A DNA stretch of 64,000 nucleotides from Heterohyrax brucei (GCA_028571685.1 CM053143.1:151274329-151338328); one strand, 5' to 3'. Shown: positions 45,988 to 57,237, counted from the stretch's first letter. The notes: generated by a model from the letters alone, not told the origin. Numbers and translations are program-made.

Positions 45988-46181
45988 CCGGGTTGTGAAA
46001 TAGTTTGTGTTCAGCTACTGACTGAAAGGTTGCTGTTCATACCCACCCAGTGGCGCAGTGGAAGAAAGGACTGGTGATTGGCTTCCATAAAGATTACAGC
46101 CAAGGAAACCCAGAGCAGTAGTTCTACTCTGTAACACATGGGCTCGCTGTGAGTTGGAATTGACTTGATGGCAAGGGTTGT
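45988..46181 (+). mobile_element. AfroSINE, long type
   Basis: 'ttcagctactgactgaaagg', 'gaaaggactggtgattggct', 'attacagccaaggaaaccca', tail 'gctcgctgtgagttggaatt'. Confidence 0.87.
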
Positions 46182-46282
46182 ATAAATTTAAAGAACCAAA
46201 ACAAAACAACACTTGCATGTACTGGCATGTGTGTATTTTCTCTGTTTCACTCCCATTGTATATTCTTTCTGTTTTACATGTT

Positions 46283-46890
46283 GTTGTTAGATGCTGTCGA
46301 GTTAATTCCAACTCATAGCTACACTATGAACAACAGAATAAAACACTGCCTGGTCTTGCACCACGCCCACAATTGTTTTTTGTGATTAAGCCTGTTGTTG
46401 CAGCCACTGTGTCAGTCCATCTTGTCGAGGGACTTTGTCTTTTTTATTGACTCTCCACTCCACCAAGCATAATGTCCTTCTCTGGGGACTGATGCCTCTT
46501 GACAGCATGCTTCCGAGGAGCACTCTGGTTGTACTTCTTCCAGAACAGATCCATTTGTTCTTTTGGTGCTCCATGATATCTTCAGTGTGCTTCTCCAAAA
46601 CCACAATTCAAAGGCATCAATTCTTCTGTCTTCCTTAGTCGTCCAGTTTTCACATGCATATAATGCAATGGAAAATACAATGACTTGGGTCAGGCTCACC
46701 TTAGTCTTCAAGGTGACATTTTTACTTTTCAATACCTTAAAGAGGTCCTTTGCAACAGATTTTCCTGCAAATGTGTCTTTTGATTTCTTGACTGCTGCTT
46801 CCATGGGTGTTGTGACCACCTCAGTTCTTTCTCCATTATCACGATGTTCCTTACTGGTCGATTTGTGAAGATTTTTGTCTTCTTGATATA
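46283..46890 (-). mobile_element. RTE1-type LINE, 5'-truncated, antisense, long frame kept
   Basis: The terminal '(gtt)n' tail on the left, then the C-terminal region. A minus frame at 46412-46819 stays open for 135 codons and reads 'SVAKDLFKVLKSKNVTLKTK', 'TQVIVFSIALYACENWTTKE' and 'RRIDAFELWFWR', then shifts out of register after 'SVLEEVQPECS'. The other frame continues the domain ('RRTLCLV'). It is the best-preserved RTE protein segment in the window. Confidence 0.92.
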
Positions 46891-47140
46891 CAATTATTAA
46901 TATAAAAGATATACAACTGCTAGTACACTGGAAAGCCCCCCCCTTATTATTTGAATTTCTTAACCATGTTCATTCATATTCCTTACTTTTTTCAAAATAA
47001 AAATAAAAAGACAAAAATATAGCAACAGGGGCCAGCTGGGAAATATGATCATGGATCAGGTTGCTGCCTTGTATTTCAGTGTATTCTATAAAACTGTACT
47101 AAATGTTTTTAAAAACACATTCCTTTTTTGAAGTTAGCTT

Positions 47141-47162
47141 GTCCTCTGTACGTACAGAGGAC
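47141..47162. repeat. 22-bp perfect palindrome
   Basis: The half-site 'gtcctctgtac' is followed directly by its exact reverse complement, with no loop. Symmetry ends sharply at both edges. Confidence 0.97.
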
Positions 47163-47184
47163 GTAGAAATTTTTGTAGAAAGAC

Positions 47185-47277
47185 TGGTGAAGTATATGTT
47201 AAATCTGCAAATAGTCCCTTGATATCTGAGAGTGGTAAAGTATATGTTAAATCTGCAAATAGTCCCTTGATAGCTGA
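47185..47277 (+). repeat. 48-bp tandem duplication
   Basis: 'agtatatgttaaatctgcaa' followed by 'atagtcccttgata' occurs twice at an offset of 48 bp, with two or three differences over the shared block. Confidence 0.96.
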
Positions 47278-48089
47278 TTAGTTCAAACATTGAGTTAAGG
47301 AATAGAAGGAAAGAAGAGAGATATTTGCCAGCTGTGATTTGAAGGTCACAGAATCTCTTCTTGCTGAAGTGTGCCTAAAGGTGTACCTCTGTGCTTAGTT
47401 TGTTTGCTTTAAATACAAGCTTTGGCCTGAATTCTGTTTGCTTTCCTGAGCACAGGGCTGAAGGTGGCCAAGAAGTCTCCACAGGCTGATTGCTAATCAG
47501 CAAAGCTGTTTGCTAAGAAAGGTTAGCTTGTTTGAGCTTGAAAGAATGACTGATGCACAGATAATTCCGGGATAACTTTTAAATACCTTTTGACTTTTTT
47601 TTACTTTTCTCTTAATTAAAACTGACGACAAGGGTCATAGGTCAAAGGAGATGATTGTCCCTAAACTCTTTCAATAGCAATAACCGTGTAACTCTTTAAC
47701 TCTTGGTAGGTGTCTCTGGAAATTGGTGTGTTCATTTTCTCCACGATTTCACTTACCTTCTTGGTCTTAGTTTGAGTGTTGAAATTTAATAATAGATACA
47801 AAGAGGACAGTTTTTCTGTAGAACATAAGCAAGAGTGGTCTGAAACTTGAAGCCATTGTGATGTCCTTTATCTACCCATTTTCCTAATATATGATTCCTG
47901 ATGCTTCATTTAAAAAAAAAAAAAAAAAAAAAAAAACAGGCTGCGTAATTTTTCTGGATTCAGACTAATTTTGTAACCTCTTTTTTTTTCCTAAAATGTT
48001 TTGATAAATAGCTTACCAGGACTAGTAATATTTTATTTTTTCCTTGTCTTTTTCTATCTTTATGACTTCTGTGCTGATATCTGGCCCCT

Positions 48090-48283
48090 TAAACTTAGCC
48101 TAGTGGTGTAGTGGTTAAGTACTATGGCTGCTAACCAACAAGTCGGCAGTTTGAATCCACCAGGCACAACTTGGAAACCATGAGGCAGTTGTTCTCTGTC
48201 TGTGGGATCGCTGTGAGTTGGAATCAACTCCATAAGGAAGCCAGGAAGGAAGTCAGCATCGACTAGATGGCAGCAGGGCTCCG
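48090..48283 (+). mobile_element. AfroSINE, short type, with duplicated tail
   Basis: 'cctagtggtgtagtggttaa', 'ggctgctaaccaacaagtcg', 'gcagtttgaatccaccaggc', tail 'gctgtgagttggaatcaact', then about 20 bp later a second tail-like 'cagcatcgactagatggcag'. Confidence 0.9.
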
Positions 48284-49805
48284 GTTAGGGAAATTAAAGA
48301 GAGAATTCAAAATACATGCGTATGTGTGTGTGTGTTATGATTGTAATCTAGAGAGTGCAAAACATCGTTGTCACTTAATATCATGAATGAGAAAAATTGA
48401 TAATACCTTCAATAACTTCTCAGTTCCCAAAAGAAACCAGTCATTTAAAGACATAAGGTAACTAGTAATACAGGGATTGCAAATTCAAATGTTGCCATGA
48501 ACACCCAGAAAATATCAGGGGTCGCCAGAGGAAAATATGTAACTGTGAGGCTTGGGGTCATTAATAAGCTGTATTTAATCAAACCACACTGTTAGGCAGG
48601 GGAAAAAGGGGAAAGGTGCTAGCTCTGGGACACAAAGGCCTCTGATATGCATGACTTAAGAACCCTTATGTACATTTACATTAGTTAAGACTGACACAGG
48701 TCCAGCTGGGTCCTGCAGGGACTACAGGGTTAATTGTAACCTCATCACTTACACTTTCCCAAAGGCAGGTTTCACACTAAGAAATTTAGGGACTGGCTGT
48801 GCTCTCACCATTCGGAAGTCAGGAGAATCTGGCTTTGATGCATGGCATCTCAGAAGGTGGAGCCGGCAGGGACAGCATGGCAAGCTCAGGCATCAGCAGT
48901 CACAGTCTCTTGAACCAGGCCATTCAGACATCAGGAGAGTGACAAGTATAGCACAAGTGGCTCAGGCACCAATGGGAAACAGTCACAGCCACTCAACCCA
49001 GACCTCTGAGGGGGAAGTGAATGAGATCCCAGGATCAGGTCACAGCACAGCAGAAGACCGGCAGACGTAGACCCCCCAGCGGACTGCATAGCCCAGGCCT
49101 TCAAAGATGAGACAGCAGCATGCTGGTGTACACAGACTACCGGAGGGGACTGCATGCCCGGTAGACTGTGGGCACAGGCCCCCAGCGTCCCCAAATCCAG
49201 AGTGCTCAGTTTTTAATACAAATTGTTCACTTAGTTTGGGTTGTTATTGGCCAAGTCCATAAGTCTTATCTTCTGGTACCTTCACTTTTTGACTTCTTTC
49301 TGATTGGTTATTGTCTTTATCATTTTTCGGACTATCTGCTGCTGTGTCCATTTGGAAATTGTTTCTCTCTTTCACTTCGTCACTGTGACTTTGCATTTTC
49401 TCTCCGTCTTAGCTCAAGCACAGCCATTGTGTATCTTAATAGTTTAGCCAATGTTAACTTATGTCTGACAAGACTCCACTTAACTATGCATTCTTCTTTA
49501 ACATATAGACACACACACACATATATACCTATACATATCCTCATTCCAAATGTCTACAAGAACCTTACAGGAAAGTAAATGGGTAAAGTGGGGCACAAGG
49601 ACAACAAAGAGAACAGCTACCACTCAGCCTCTCTAATTCTGCTACTTAAGATTGAGGGTTTAGTGTGACCTGATCTTCCAGTATTTCAAAGAAGGAAGAA
49701 ATTTGGATTTTTATGTGATTGTCCCTGATTTTTAAGTGTTGACAACATAGTTAAAAACAATGAAAACATTGTGCTATTGCACTCTTTGCTGTAATGTTAT
49801 TTGTC
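48284..49805. other. Non-coding stretch, possible unclassified LTR-like block
   Basis: 48540-49200 is GC-richer than its surroundings with several repeated words ('catcaggagagtgac', 'aggaga.tctgg'). 49230-49420 carries 'attggccaag' and 'gattggttattg', CCAAT-type words. It may be an old endogenous retroviral LTR, but I cannot fix ends or family. Confidence 0.3.
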
Positions 49806-49980
49806 AGTAAGGGGTGCAAATGGTTAAATGCTTGACTATTAGCTGAAGGTTAGTGGTTCAGACCCAACCAGAAGCACCTGAGAAGATGGGACTGGCCATC
49901 TATCTGCTTTTGCAAGGTCACAGCTTGAACACCTAACAGACCAGCTCTTCTCTGTGTGTATGAGATTGCGTGCTATGCCA
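49806..49980 (+). mobile_element. AfroSINE, long type, diverged
   Basis: 'ggtgcaaatggttaaatgct', 'attagctgaaggttagtggt', 'gaagatgggactggccatct', 'aaggtcacagcttgaac', tail degraded. Confidence 0.75.
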
Positions 49981-50837
49981 GGGCTTAGGAATTATGCAGA
50001 ACAAGGAAGAAATACAGAAATGTTTCCAAGTTTAGTCCATCCAGAAACTTTAATGACTCAACCTTTATATCCATTGTTGCCAGCTTGTTCTGAGCGACTG
50101 TTCCGTCATGTCTGGATTATCTCAGCAGCAGTCTAGCTGCTCTCCTTGATTCTTTGTTTGCCTTTCTACACTCTGCTTTCAACACCCACCAATTGCCAGT
50201 ATGTTTTATTTTTTTTTAAATTGTTGTCAACACCTAAACATTGGAGGAGTTCACACAAAAATCCAAATTTCTGCCTTCTCTTGAAGTGCTGGAAGATGAG
50301 GCTGCACTAGACCCTCTGCAAATACAAGTGAGGGAGCAAGTGATTTCTTTTTTGAATCAGGTTTTAAAGTGTTGATTTAGACTTTGCTAGGCACAGAGAG
50401 GTAGGACAGAGATCACAATCAAAGAGGGAGCAATATGAGTGAAACTGTGGTGACATGTGGCATCTTAAAACCTTGCAGACAGCCATCCACGGTACAACAT
50501 TTGGTTTCTGTTTGCCTCAAGTAGCAGAGTAAGAAGAGGAGTTGGGAACAGGAGGAGGAAATGGAAATGTGTGGCTGATTGCCTCCGTGACAAACTGCCA
50601 TGAGACCAGAAGATCTAGATGGTGCCCAACTACATTATTGAACGTTTTGATCAAAGAGTCTATAGAAGAATACTGATCAAAAGATCATACATACAGAACA
50701 GAATTTCAAATTTTCTTGGACTCCAGACTTTCTGGAGTTATGGAGTCTGGATGAACTTCTAAAACTATTGCCTTGAGATAATCTTGAAACATTAAACCAA
50801 AGACATCCCGTGCAGTTGTCTTAAAACCAAACAGTGA
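49981..50837. other. Non-coding stretch
   Basis: No gene or nameable repeat. Confidence 0.45.
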
Positions 50838-51045
50838 AAACCCACCAATTCCACTCCTGTCACATTCATTCTGACCCATAGTGACTATATAGGGTGGAGT
50901 AGAGCTGCCTCATAGAGTTTCCAAGGCTGTAAATCTTCACAGAAGCAGATGACCACATCTCTCTCCTTCTGAGAAGTTGGTAGGTTTGAATCACCAACTT
51001 TTCAGTTAGCGGCCAGGTACTTTAACCACTGCACCACCAAGCCTT
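50838..51045 (-). mobile_element. AfroSINE, long type, antisense
   Basis: 'gacccatagtgactatatag', 'gtagagctgcctcatagagt', 'cacagaagcagatgaccaca', 'cttttcagttagcggccagg', 'ccactgcaccaccaagcc'. Confidence 0.9.
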
Positions 51046-51417
51046 GTCAAACCAAGCAAGAGATTAGTTTAATAAGTAAAAGATGTCTACATTGAGCATT
51101 GTGCTCTTTTAAGGACTATCTATATGGGATGATGTTGATAACAACTCAAACATAGGAAGCTTGGGAGGCAGTGAGTTTGTTTTAATGGGTGAGGACCAAG
51201 TTCAGAAAGAAAGATGAGAATGATTGTACAACTCGAAGAATGTCATTAGTGTCATTGAATTGTACATCCAGAAATTGTTGAAATGGTGTATATTTTGCTG
51301 TGTCTGTTTTCAACAACAGCAAAAATAGCTTATAAGAAACAACAACAACAACGAAAGAGTGTGGAGTCATACTTACAAAAGTGTTCAAGGACAAATGAAT
51401 GATGTATCGAGTCAAGG
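51046..51417. other. Non-coding stretch
   Basis: No gene. A short (AAC)n tract lies near 51340; no element recognised. Confidence 0.45.
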
Positions 51418-51612
51418 GGTTCTTATGTGGTCTGATGGTTAACACAGTGAGCTGTGTAGGAGACTGGAGGCCTGAGTTCCCCCAGAGATGCTTCGGAAGA
51501 AAAGACCTGGCATTCACTTCTGAAAAATCAGTTGTTGTGAACCCTGTGGGTCATTTTTCCTCAGACATACAAGGGATCACCATGAGTTGGAATCAACTCG
51601 ATGGCAACCGTA
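51418..51612 (+). mobile_element. AfroSINE, long type
   Basis: 'tgtggtctgatggttaacac', 'aaaagacctggcattcactt', 'ctgaaaaatcagttgttgtg', tail 'gggatcaccatgagttggaa'. Confidence 0.88.
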
Positions 51613-51639
51613 TCACATAATCAGGAGAGTTTTGGTGGT

Positions 51640-52169
51640 TGTTGTGGATTGAATTGTGTCCTCCCAAAATATGTGTCAATTTGACTCTTCAGGGATTCCC
51701 AGTGTTTTTGGTCCACCCAGGGTTTTTGTCTACCATTTTGTGATTGAATATGACTTTCCTGTGTTTTCTGAATCCTAACGCCTGTGATATTAATGAGACT
51801 GGATTAGAGGCAGTTCAGTTAATCGGGCAGTACTCACTCTGTAAAGGTTGTATCTTGCATCAGTCTCTTTTGAGACGTAAAAGACAAAATAGAGCAGAGA
51901 GAAGAGGGCCTCATACTACCAAGAAAGTAGCCCTGGGAGCTGAATGTGTCCTTTGGATCTGAGGTCCCTGAGCTGGGAAGCTCCTAGACCAGGGGGAGAT
52001 TAATGACAAGGATCTTCCCCCAGAACTGACAGGGTGAAAGCTTTCCTGTAGATCTGGCACCCTGAATTTGGACTTTCAGCCTCCAGAACTGTGACAGAAT
52101 AAACTTCTATTTTGTTAAAGCCATCAACTTGTGATGTTTCTGTTATAGCAGCAGTAGGTAACTCAGACA
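51640..52169 (+). mobile_element. Solo LTR, MaLR/ERVL-like, sense, with target duplication
   Basis: Starts 'tgttgtggattgaattgtg' and ends 'aggtaactcagaca' (TG...CA). 'gcctccagaactgtgacaga' followed by 'ataaacttc' holds the poly(A) signal region. A perfect 5-bp duplication 'gtggt' lies at 51635-51639 and 52170-52174. No internal retroviral sequence is present, so this is a solo LTR. Confidence 0.92.
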
Positions 52170-53058
52170 GTGGTGGTGAGGAACTGAAGACAAGGCCACA
52201 GATCAGAAGTGGGACCAGGTGGAGAGAGGACTTGAATTCAATGCACAGGAATTTTGAATTCCTATTTTTACTGAGCTTCTACTGTTTGCCAGGTACTGTG
52301 CCAGGTGCTGAGAATTCAGAGGTGAGTAGGTCACTGCTGCTGCTTTGTAAGTGTCGTCTTCTGAAAAGAATTTAGTGTTAGCTGAGAAGAAAATACAACC
52401 AGGATTGTGGTGGTAGAAACGGAGAGGTTGGAAGAGACGGAGGAGGGGATTATGGGGTAGGGTTAACAGGACTTGGTGAATGAAAGGGAGTTGGGATAGA
52501 GGAAGTACATCATCTGATCCACAGCTGGGGGTTTTGGGGAGATGGTGAATAATGTTATCAGCATTAGAAAGGCAGGTGAGTGAGGCAGGGTTGGAAATGC
52601 TGATTGGAAATCTTGGGAGGGATGTGATGGAGAGTAAAAAATAAGAAATGGCTTAGAAATTTCATCTTTGGAATGCTAGTAGGCCAGAGACACAAGTGTC
52701 CTAACCAGGGAGTTTCAGAAGTGAATTGTTAGTAGCATAGCTGGGAAAGTGTTGTCTGTATCTTTCCAGAACACTAGCTTCATGAGGGCAGCAGCTTTGT
52801 TTGTCCAGTGTTGCATCTCAGCATGTAAAACAGTGCCAGGAACATAGCACATGTTTTCCGTTCTTTACTGAATTAATAACACAGTCATATTTGGAGGACA
52901 AAATTGAAGCTATAAATTGTACGGTTTAAATGGAAATCAGTCATTGAAATATTACTTTTGTATTGTGCTTAAAAAGGCTCCAGTGATTAGGACTGTTTAC
53001 AGTGGTATGTTTTACTAATGATATTCCTGGTCAGAAACCTGGTTTGAGTAAAGTCTTG
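52170..53058. other. Non-coding stretch with two L2 patches
   Basis: No gene. 52265-52330 ('ctgagcttctactgtttgcc', 'aggtactgtgccaggtgctg') and 52750-52885 ('gcttcatgagggcagcagct', 'aaaacagtgccaggaacata') are sense L2 relics. Confidence 0.55.
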
Positions 53059-53063
53059 GTCTC

Positions 53064-53584
53064 TGTTTTAGTCAGCTAGTGCTGCTCTAACAGAAATACC
53101 ACAGAGTGGATGGCTGTAACAAAGGAAGGTTTATTCTTACACAATCCAGTACGCTACAAGTCCAAATTCAGGAAGTCCGCTCCAGGGGAAGGCTTTCCCC
53201 TTAGTCGGCTCTGGAGGAAAGTCCAGTATTGCATCAGTCTTTGTCCAGGGAGCATCTTGGAGAAGGAATCTCAGGTTTGAAGGATGCACTCTTCTGGTGC
53301 TGCTTGCTTGATGGTATGAGGTTCCCAATTCTCTGCTTGCTTCTCTTTCTTTTTATCTATTGTAGGACGAAAGGATTAAGGGTGAGGCAAGCCGTACTCC
53401 AGGGAAACTCCGTTTACAGTAGAACAGGGTGGTAATCCTATGAAGGGATTTACAGTCCCACCCTAATACTTTAACATACAAGCACAGGAAAATCACAAAA
53501 TATTGGGAATCATGGCCCAGCCACATCGCTACACATATTGGGGGTGGGGGGTGGGGGGTGGGGAACACAATCCAATCCATGACA
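53064..53584 (-). mobile_element. Solo LTR, MaLR/ERVL-like, antisense, with target duplication
   Basis: 'tgttttagtcagctagtgct' to 'aatccaatccatgaca'. A perfect 5-bp duplication 'gtctc' lies at 53059-53063 and 53585-53589. Its right end has an expanded G tract (53540-53563). Confidence 0.93.
53540..53563 (+). repeat. G-quadruplex motif in the LTR
   Basis: Four G runs of 5, 6, 6 and 4, each separated by a single T. The corresponding place in the 1210-1801 copy has one run of six G only. Confidence 0.95.
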
Positions 53585-53589
53585 GTCTC

Positions 53590-54611
53590 TAATAGTGTTA
53601 CTGTGTATTAAACCTGCCTTGACTTGGGAGCAGGCAGTGCGCATTAACAGCAATAGGTAATACTGTGTGTAAGAGAACTCAGGCAAAAAGGCACAAATGA
53701 AATGAATGAAAAATGTATTTTTACACACTTGTCTCCCATTGTGATTAGTGTTCAGTGTATGTTCTTATTTTTCTGTGTGCTGGGTCTTGGTTGCCATACA
53801 AATTACTTGTAACATATAGACTGGCAACTTTAAATTTCTTTTGAGTCTCTCCTCAGTTTCAAAAAGTTTTTATTTGGATTGGATTTAATATATGATGAAG
53901 TATTTCATGAAGGCAATGAAAAAGATTTGTTGCTTTTTGATAGTCAAAATTAGGGTGGTATTGGGATGTTATTGAATATTTGTCAGTTTCCTTGCCTTGT
54001 AAAAGAAAAGGTGGTTGACTTTCAAAGAGGTGAGAATTGAGTTGTTTCTTTGACACTCATGGTACTGGTGGGAATAAACAAAACAGAGCCTTGTCTTGAT
54101 AAGGGTTTCATCAGGAAGCCAAGGTTGTTTAGGGGGAACTTCATTTCATTGACTTTCTCTGTCACCCAGTATCAGCATCACAGTTTCCCCAGAAGTCTGG
54201 AAGAGGGTGACTCAGTCATGTCTGAGACAGTCCCAAGAAGGACTCCTCTACTTAAATGCTTGTGGAATTGCCAGGTAGTCACAGTGGTGATTCCTTGGTT
54301 TATTTGTACATTTCTGATCATTTTTGGTTAAAGCTGCATGCCTTCTCCACATTTTCATTTCTCTCAGAAACTCAATTAAGAATATGAGATGAAGCTGAGT
54401 TGCTCATTTCACAACTTTCTGTGATTTGATGACTCAGCTTTCATTTACGTAGATACTTCTAAACTCATCTGAATGTAGGAAATTCCTGCTGATGCTGGAC
54501 AGCTTTATGGATGACTATCTTTGGCGTGAAATGGACCATGTACATGAGATACCAGGGTTTAGATCAAGTTTACTTTTTCAAAAGGCTTTCCCTGGCAACT
54601 TGGAATTTAAA
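53590..54611. other. Non-coding stretch
   Basis: No gene or nameable repeat. Confidence 0.45.
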
Positions 54612-54657
54612 CTAAAACCAACTGCTGTCAAGTTGATTCTGACTCATAGCGAGAATG
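54612..54657 (-). mobile_element. AfroSINE tail fragment, antisense
   Basis: 'aaccaactgctgtcaagttg' and 'attctgactcatagcga': tail only, next to an oppositely oriented SINE. Confidence 0.75.
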
Positions 54658-54663
54658 AAACCT

Positions 54664-54802
54664 ATGGAAACCCTGGTGTTGTAGTGGCTAAGTGCTTTGG
54701 TTGTTAACGAAAAGGCTGGCAGTTCAAATCTACCAGGTGCCCCTTGGAAACTCTATGGGGCAATTCTACTCTGTCCTATTGGGTCACTATGGAATGGAAT
54801 TT
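54664..54802 (+). mobile_element. AfroSINE, short type
   Basis: 'ggaaaccctggtgttgtagt', 'ggttgttaacgaaaaggctg', 'gcagttcaaatctaccaggt', 'gtcctattgggtcactatgg'. Confidence 0.93.
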
Positions 54803-55648
54803 AAGGGAAGCTTAACTGAATCCTTGATTTTCACAGTCTGCCTGTAGAGTGTGTTATGTACAGTAGGAGTTGGGAAACATTGGCTTTCTCTGGCTTGTTT
54901 ATTTGAATTTAATTTTCTTGGAAATTCCATAAGAAGCAGAGTACTCAGTCCTTCCAAAAAACTTTAAAAACGTTCATTTCGTGTTCCAGTATATCGGCTT
55001 TCAAGATGGGTAGAGTGGAGGTGTCAGTAATAAGTTAGGTTATAGCAAGTTTTGGTCTGTTCCAGGTTTCCTGGGCTTGGAGAAAATGAGGAGCATAAAC
55101 ACTGAGAACTTTCTTCTAGAATACTTTCTCGATTTTTTTTCCTGAGACACAAAGGATATTTGAAACATCTGGAGGCCAAAAGAGCAGAGTGTTCCCATTC
55201 TTTGCTGTCTATCCGGGGCCAAGTAGGCATTTCTGATGTCACTTGTATTTCTTTTCTATGTTTGGTCAACTTCCAAGCTTTTCAAAACTCCATTTTTTTT
55301 TTTTTTTTTGCATATTGCTGTTGTATAAGAAGAGTGAGGCTGTCATTATAATTAAGTGAAATTTAAAGTCATTTGCTTCAAGTTATGCAATACCATGTCT
55401 TGTCTGTGCCGTCTCTCAACCTGGCCTTTTCAGCAGTTTTATGGCTCGTGGGGACAGATGACCCTAAATTCCAGCAGCACCTGCAATCAAAATAGTTCTC
55501 ATTCCAGGGTCTGCACAACAGGGTTTGTTTGAAAGTACACATACTTGATAGGAAAATGTGAACAATGCATTGGCCACTTAATAGTAGAATGTTATACTGG
55601 AATCTACCATTCCCCAAAGACTTGGAAGCCCCCTTTTTTTTCTCAATA
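54803..55648. other. Non-coding stretch
   Basis: No gene. An 18-base T run lies near 55292 without a recognised parent. Confidence 0.45.
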
Positions 55649-56213
55649 AAGTGTGACAATTAAGTCAGTAAACTTAATTGTTCACAGTGAGTGCCACATA
55701 CATCATTGCTGAATCCCACTATGGTCACCTTTGAGGTACTCTCCTTGAGAAACTATGCACTGACATCAGCTCCCAGTGCACCCTTCAAAGCAATTTTGGA
55801 ACTCTTTCTGGAATGACCAGTGCACACAGTGGCACAGTAGCAAGTTTGTGAACTTAATGGTATAGTTGTCTTTGAGGGAGTTTTTAGCCAGTAAACAATA
55901 ACTGTATGGGAACACCCTCCCTACTCACCTGACCTCACCCCCAGTGACTTTTTTCTTTACCTGAAGATAAAGAAAATATTGAAAGGAAGACATTTTGATG
56001 GCATCCAGGACATCAAGGATAATACGACCGCAGCTCTGATGGCCATTCCAGAAAAAGAATTCCCCAATTGTTTTGAAGGGTGGACTAGGCACTGGCATTA
56101 GTGCATAGTGTCCCAGGGGGAGTACTTCAAAGATAACAGTAGTGATATTCAGCAATGAGGTATGGAGCACTTTTTCTAGGGTGAGTTTCTGAACTTAGTT
56201 GGCAGTCCTTGTG
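55649..56213 (+). mobile_element. Mariner-type DNA transposon, internally deleted
   Basis: Imperfect inverted ends: left 'tgacaattaagtcagtaaac', right 'gagtttctgaacttagttgg'. TA dinucleotides lie just outside. From 55922 a frame stays open for 59 codons and reads 'YSPDLTPSDFFLYLKIKKIL', 'KGRHFDGIQDIKDN', 'MAIPEKEFPNCFEGWTRHWH', then a stop at 56099 where the family has Lys, then 'CIVSQGEYFKDN'. The Asp at 55946-55948 occupies the third catalytic position of mariner transposases. The N-terminal half of the transposase is missing, and the element is about 565 bp against the usual 1.3 kb. Confidence 0.85.
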
Positions 56214-56531
56214 TATTAATGTGTTCTTACAGTTGCCCTTGCTGATAAAAGCAGGAGGGATAAGATGAACTTTCCTTATTAGAATGTAAAACGAGGTTGC
56301 TTAGATGGAGAGAAAGATGCTGAGGGAGCTGGTGGAACATGATTAAAATGTAGGTGGAAAGACAGTCCTGGGGTAAGAGTTAGTGATGTACCTTCACCCA
56401 TGTAAACAGTTTATCTAGCTTATTATTCCTTAACAAGTTGTTCCGTGCCTAATTAATATGGACTAGAGCGTATTTTACTTATAGAAAAACAAACAAACAA
56501 AAAACAAACACCTTTAGAAATGGCCCAAACC
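56214..56531. other. Non-coding stretch
   Basis: No gene; ends in an (AAAC)n tract. Confidence 0.45.
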
Positions 56532-56885
56532 AGGGATCAACAAACTGCAGCTCCCAGGCCAAGTCTGGTCTGTAGCCTTTTTATATGCAGCACATAAACT
56601 GAGAACAGTTTTTGTATTTTTTAATGATTGGGGAAAAAAAATCAAACGAGTAGTAAAAATATTTTGTGATGCCTGAACATTATGGGAAATGCATGAGCCA
56701 GTGTATGTAAACAAAGTTTGATGAGAGCACAGCTTTGCTCATTCGCTCGTTTGTTCAGTCGTTTATGCATTGTCCCTGGCTTCTTTCCTGCTCAGACAAC
56801 AGAATAGTTAGGACAGAGGCTGTATGGAATACAAAGCGTAACATAGTTACTACTCTCTGGCTCTCCAGAGAAAACCTGGGACCCA
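56532..56885 (+). mobile_element. hAT-type non-autonomous DNA transposon
   Basis: Left end 'cagggatcaacaaactgcag', right end 'ccagagaaaacctgggaccc', which are roughly inverted. The interior has 'ccaggccaagtctggtctgt', 'gctttgctcattcgctcgtt' and 'aggacagaggctgtatggaa', matching a common mammalian MER-type hAT element. Confidence 0.65.
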
Positions 56886-57237
56886 CCTTGCTTTAAATAA
56901 TTGTGTACATTTGAATTGATCCGTATTTTTGATTGCTTGCTCTGTGCTGTGCTGGTTTTCATGTGCAATATGGAAACCTTGCCGGTAGAATGACTGGTTA
57001 TTCTGTCAGTTCACCTTTTAGTTTGAATAAGAATCTCTGAAAAGTGGATACTGAATACCCTCTTGGTCCTTGGAAAGTTAGCTGCAGTCATCAAAAATGG
57101 AGGTCAGCGGTTCTTTTAATTGTTTCCCTAACTGAATCTTTAGTTATTCAGCATCTATTTAGTGGATGCCATCAGGATGTCACCAACTGTTTTAGGCAGT
57201 GGAGATGAACAGTGAAGTGTTTTCTGGAGCCTGAGGG
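56886..57237. other. Non-coding stretch
   Basis: No gene or nameable repeat. Confidence 0.45.

Larger units (their letters stand above)
46891..48089. other. Non-coding stretch with palindrome, tandem repeat and poly(A)
   Basis: No gene. Contains the palindrome 47141-47162, the 48-bp duplication 47185-47277 and 25 A at 47912-47936 without a recognised parent element. Confidence 0.5.

Noticed and set aside
46412-46819. 135-codon frame as a host gene
   Set aside because: The peptide is the RTE LINE C-terminal region with a frameshift near its end, so it is a transposon remnant.
49168-49578. 136-codon plus-strand open frame
   Set aside because: Hydrophobic, low-complexity-like and ending in a (CA)n/(TA) tract; no family resemblance.
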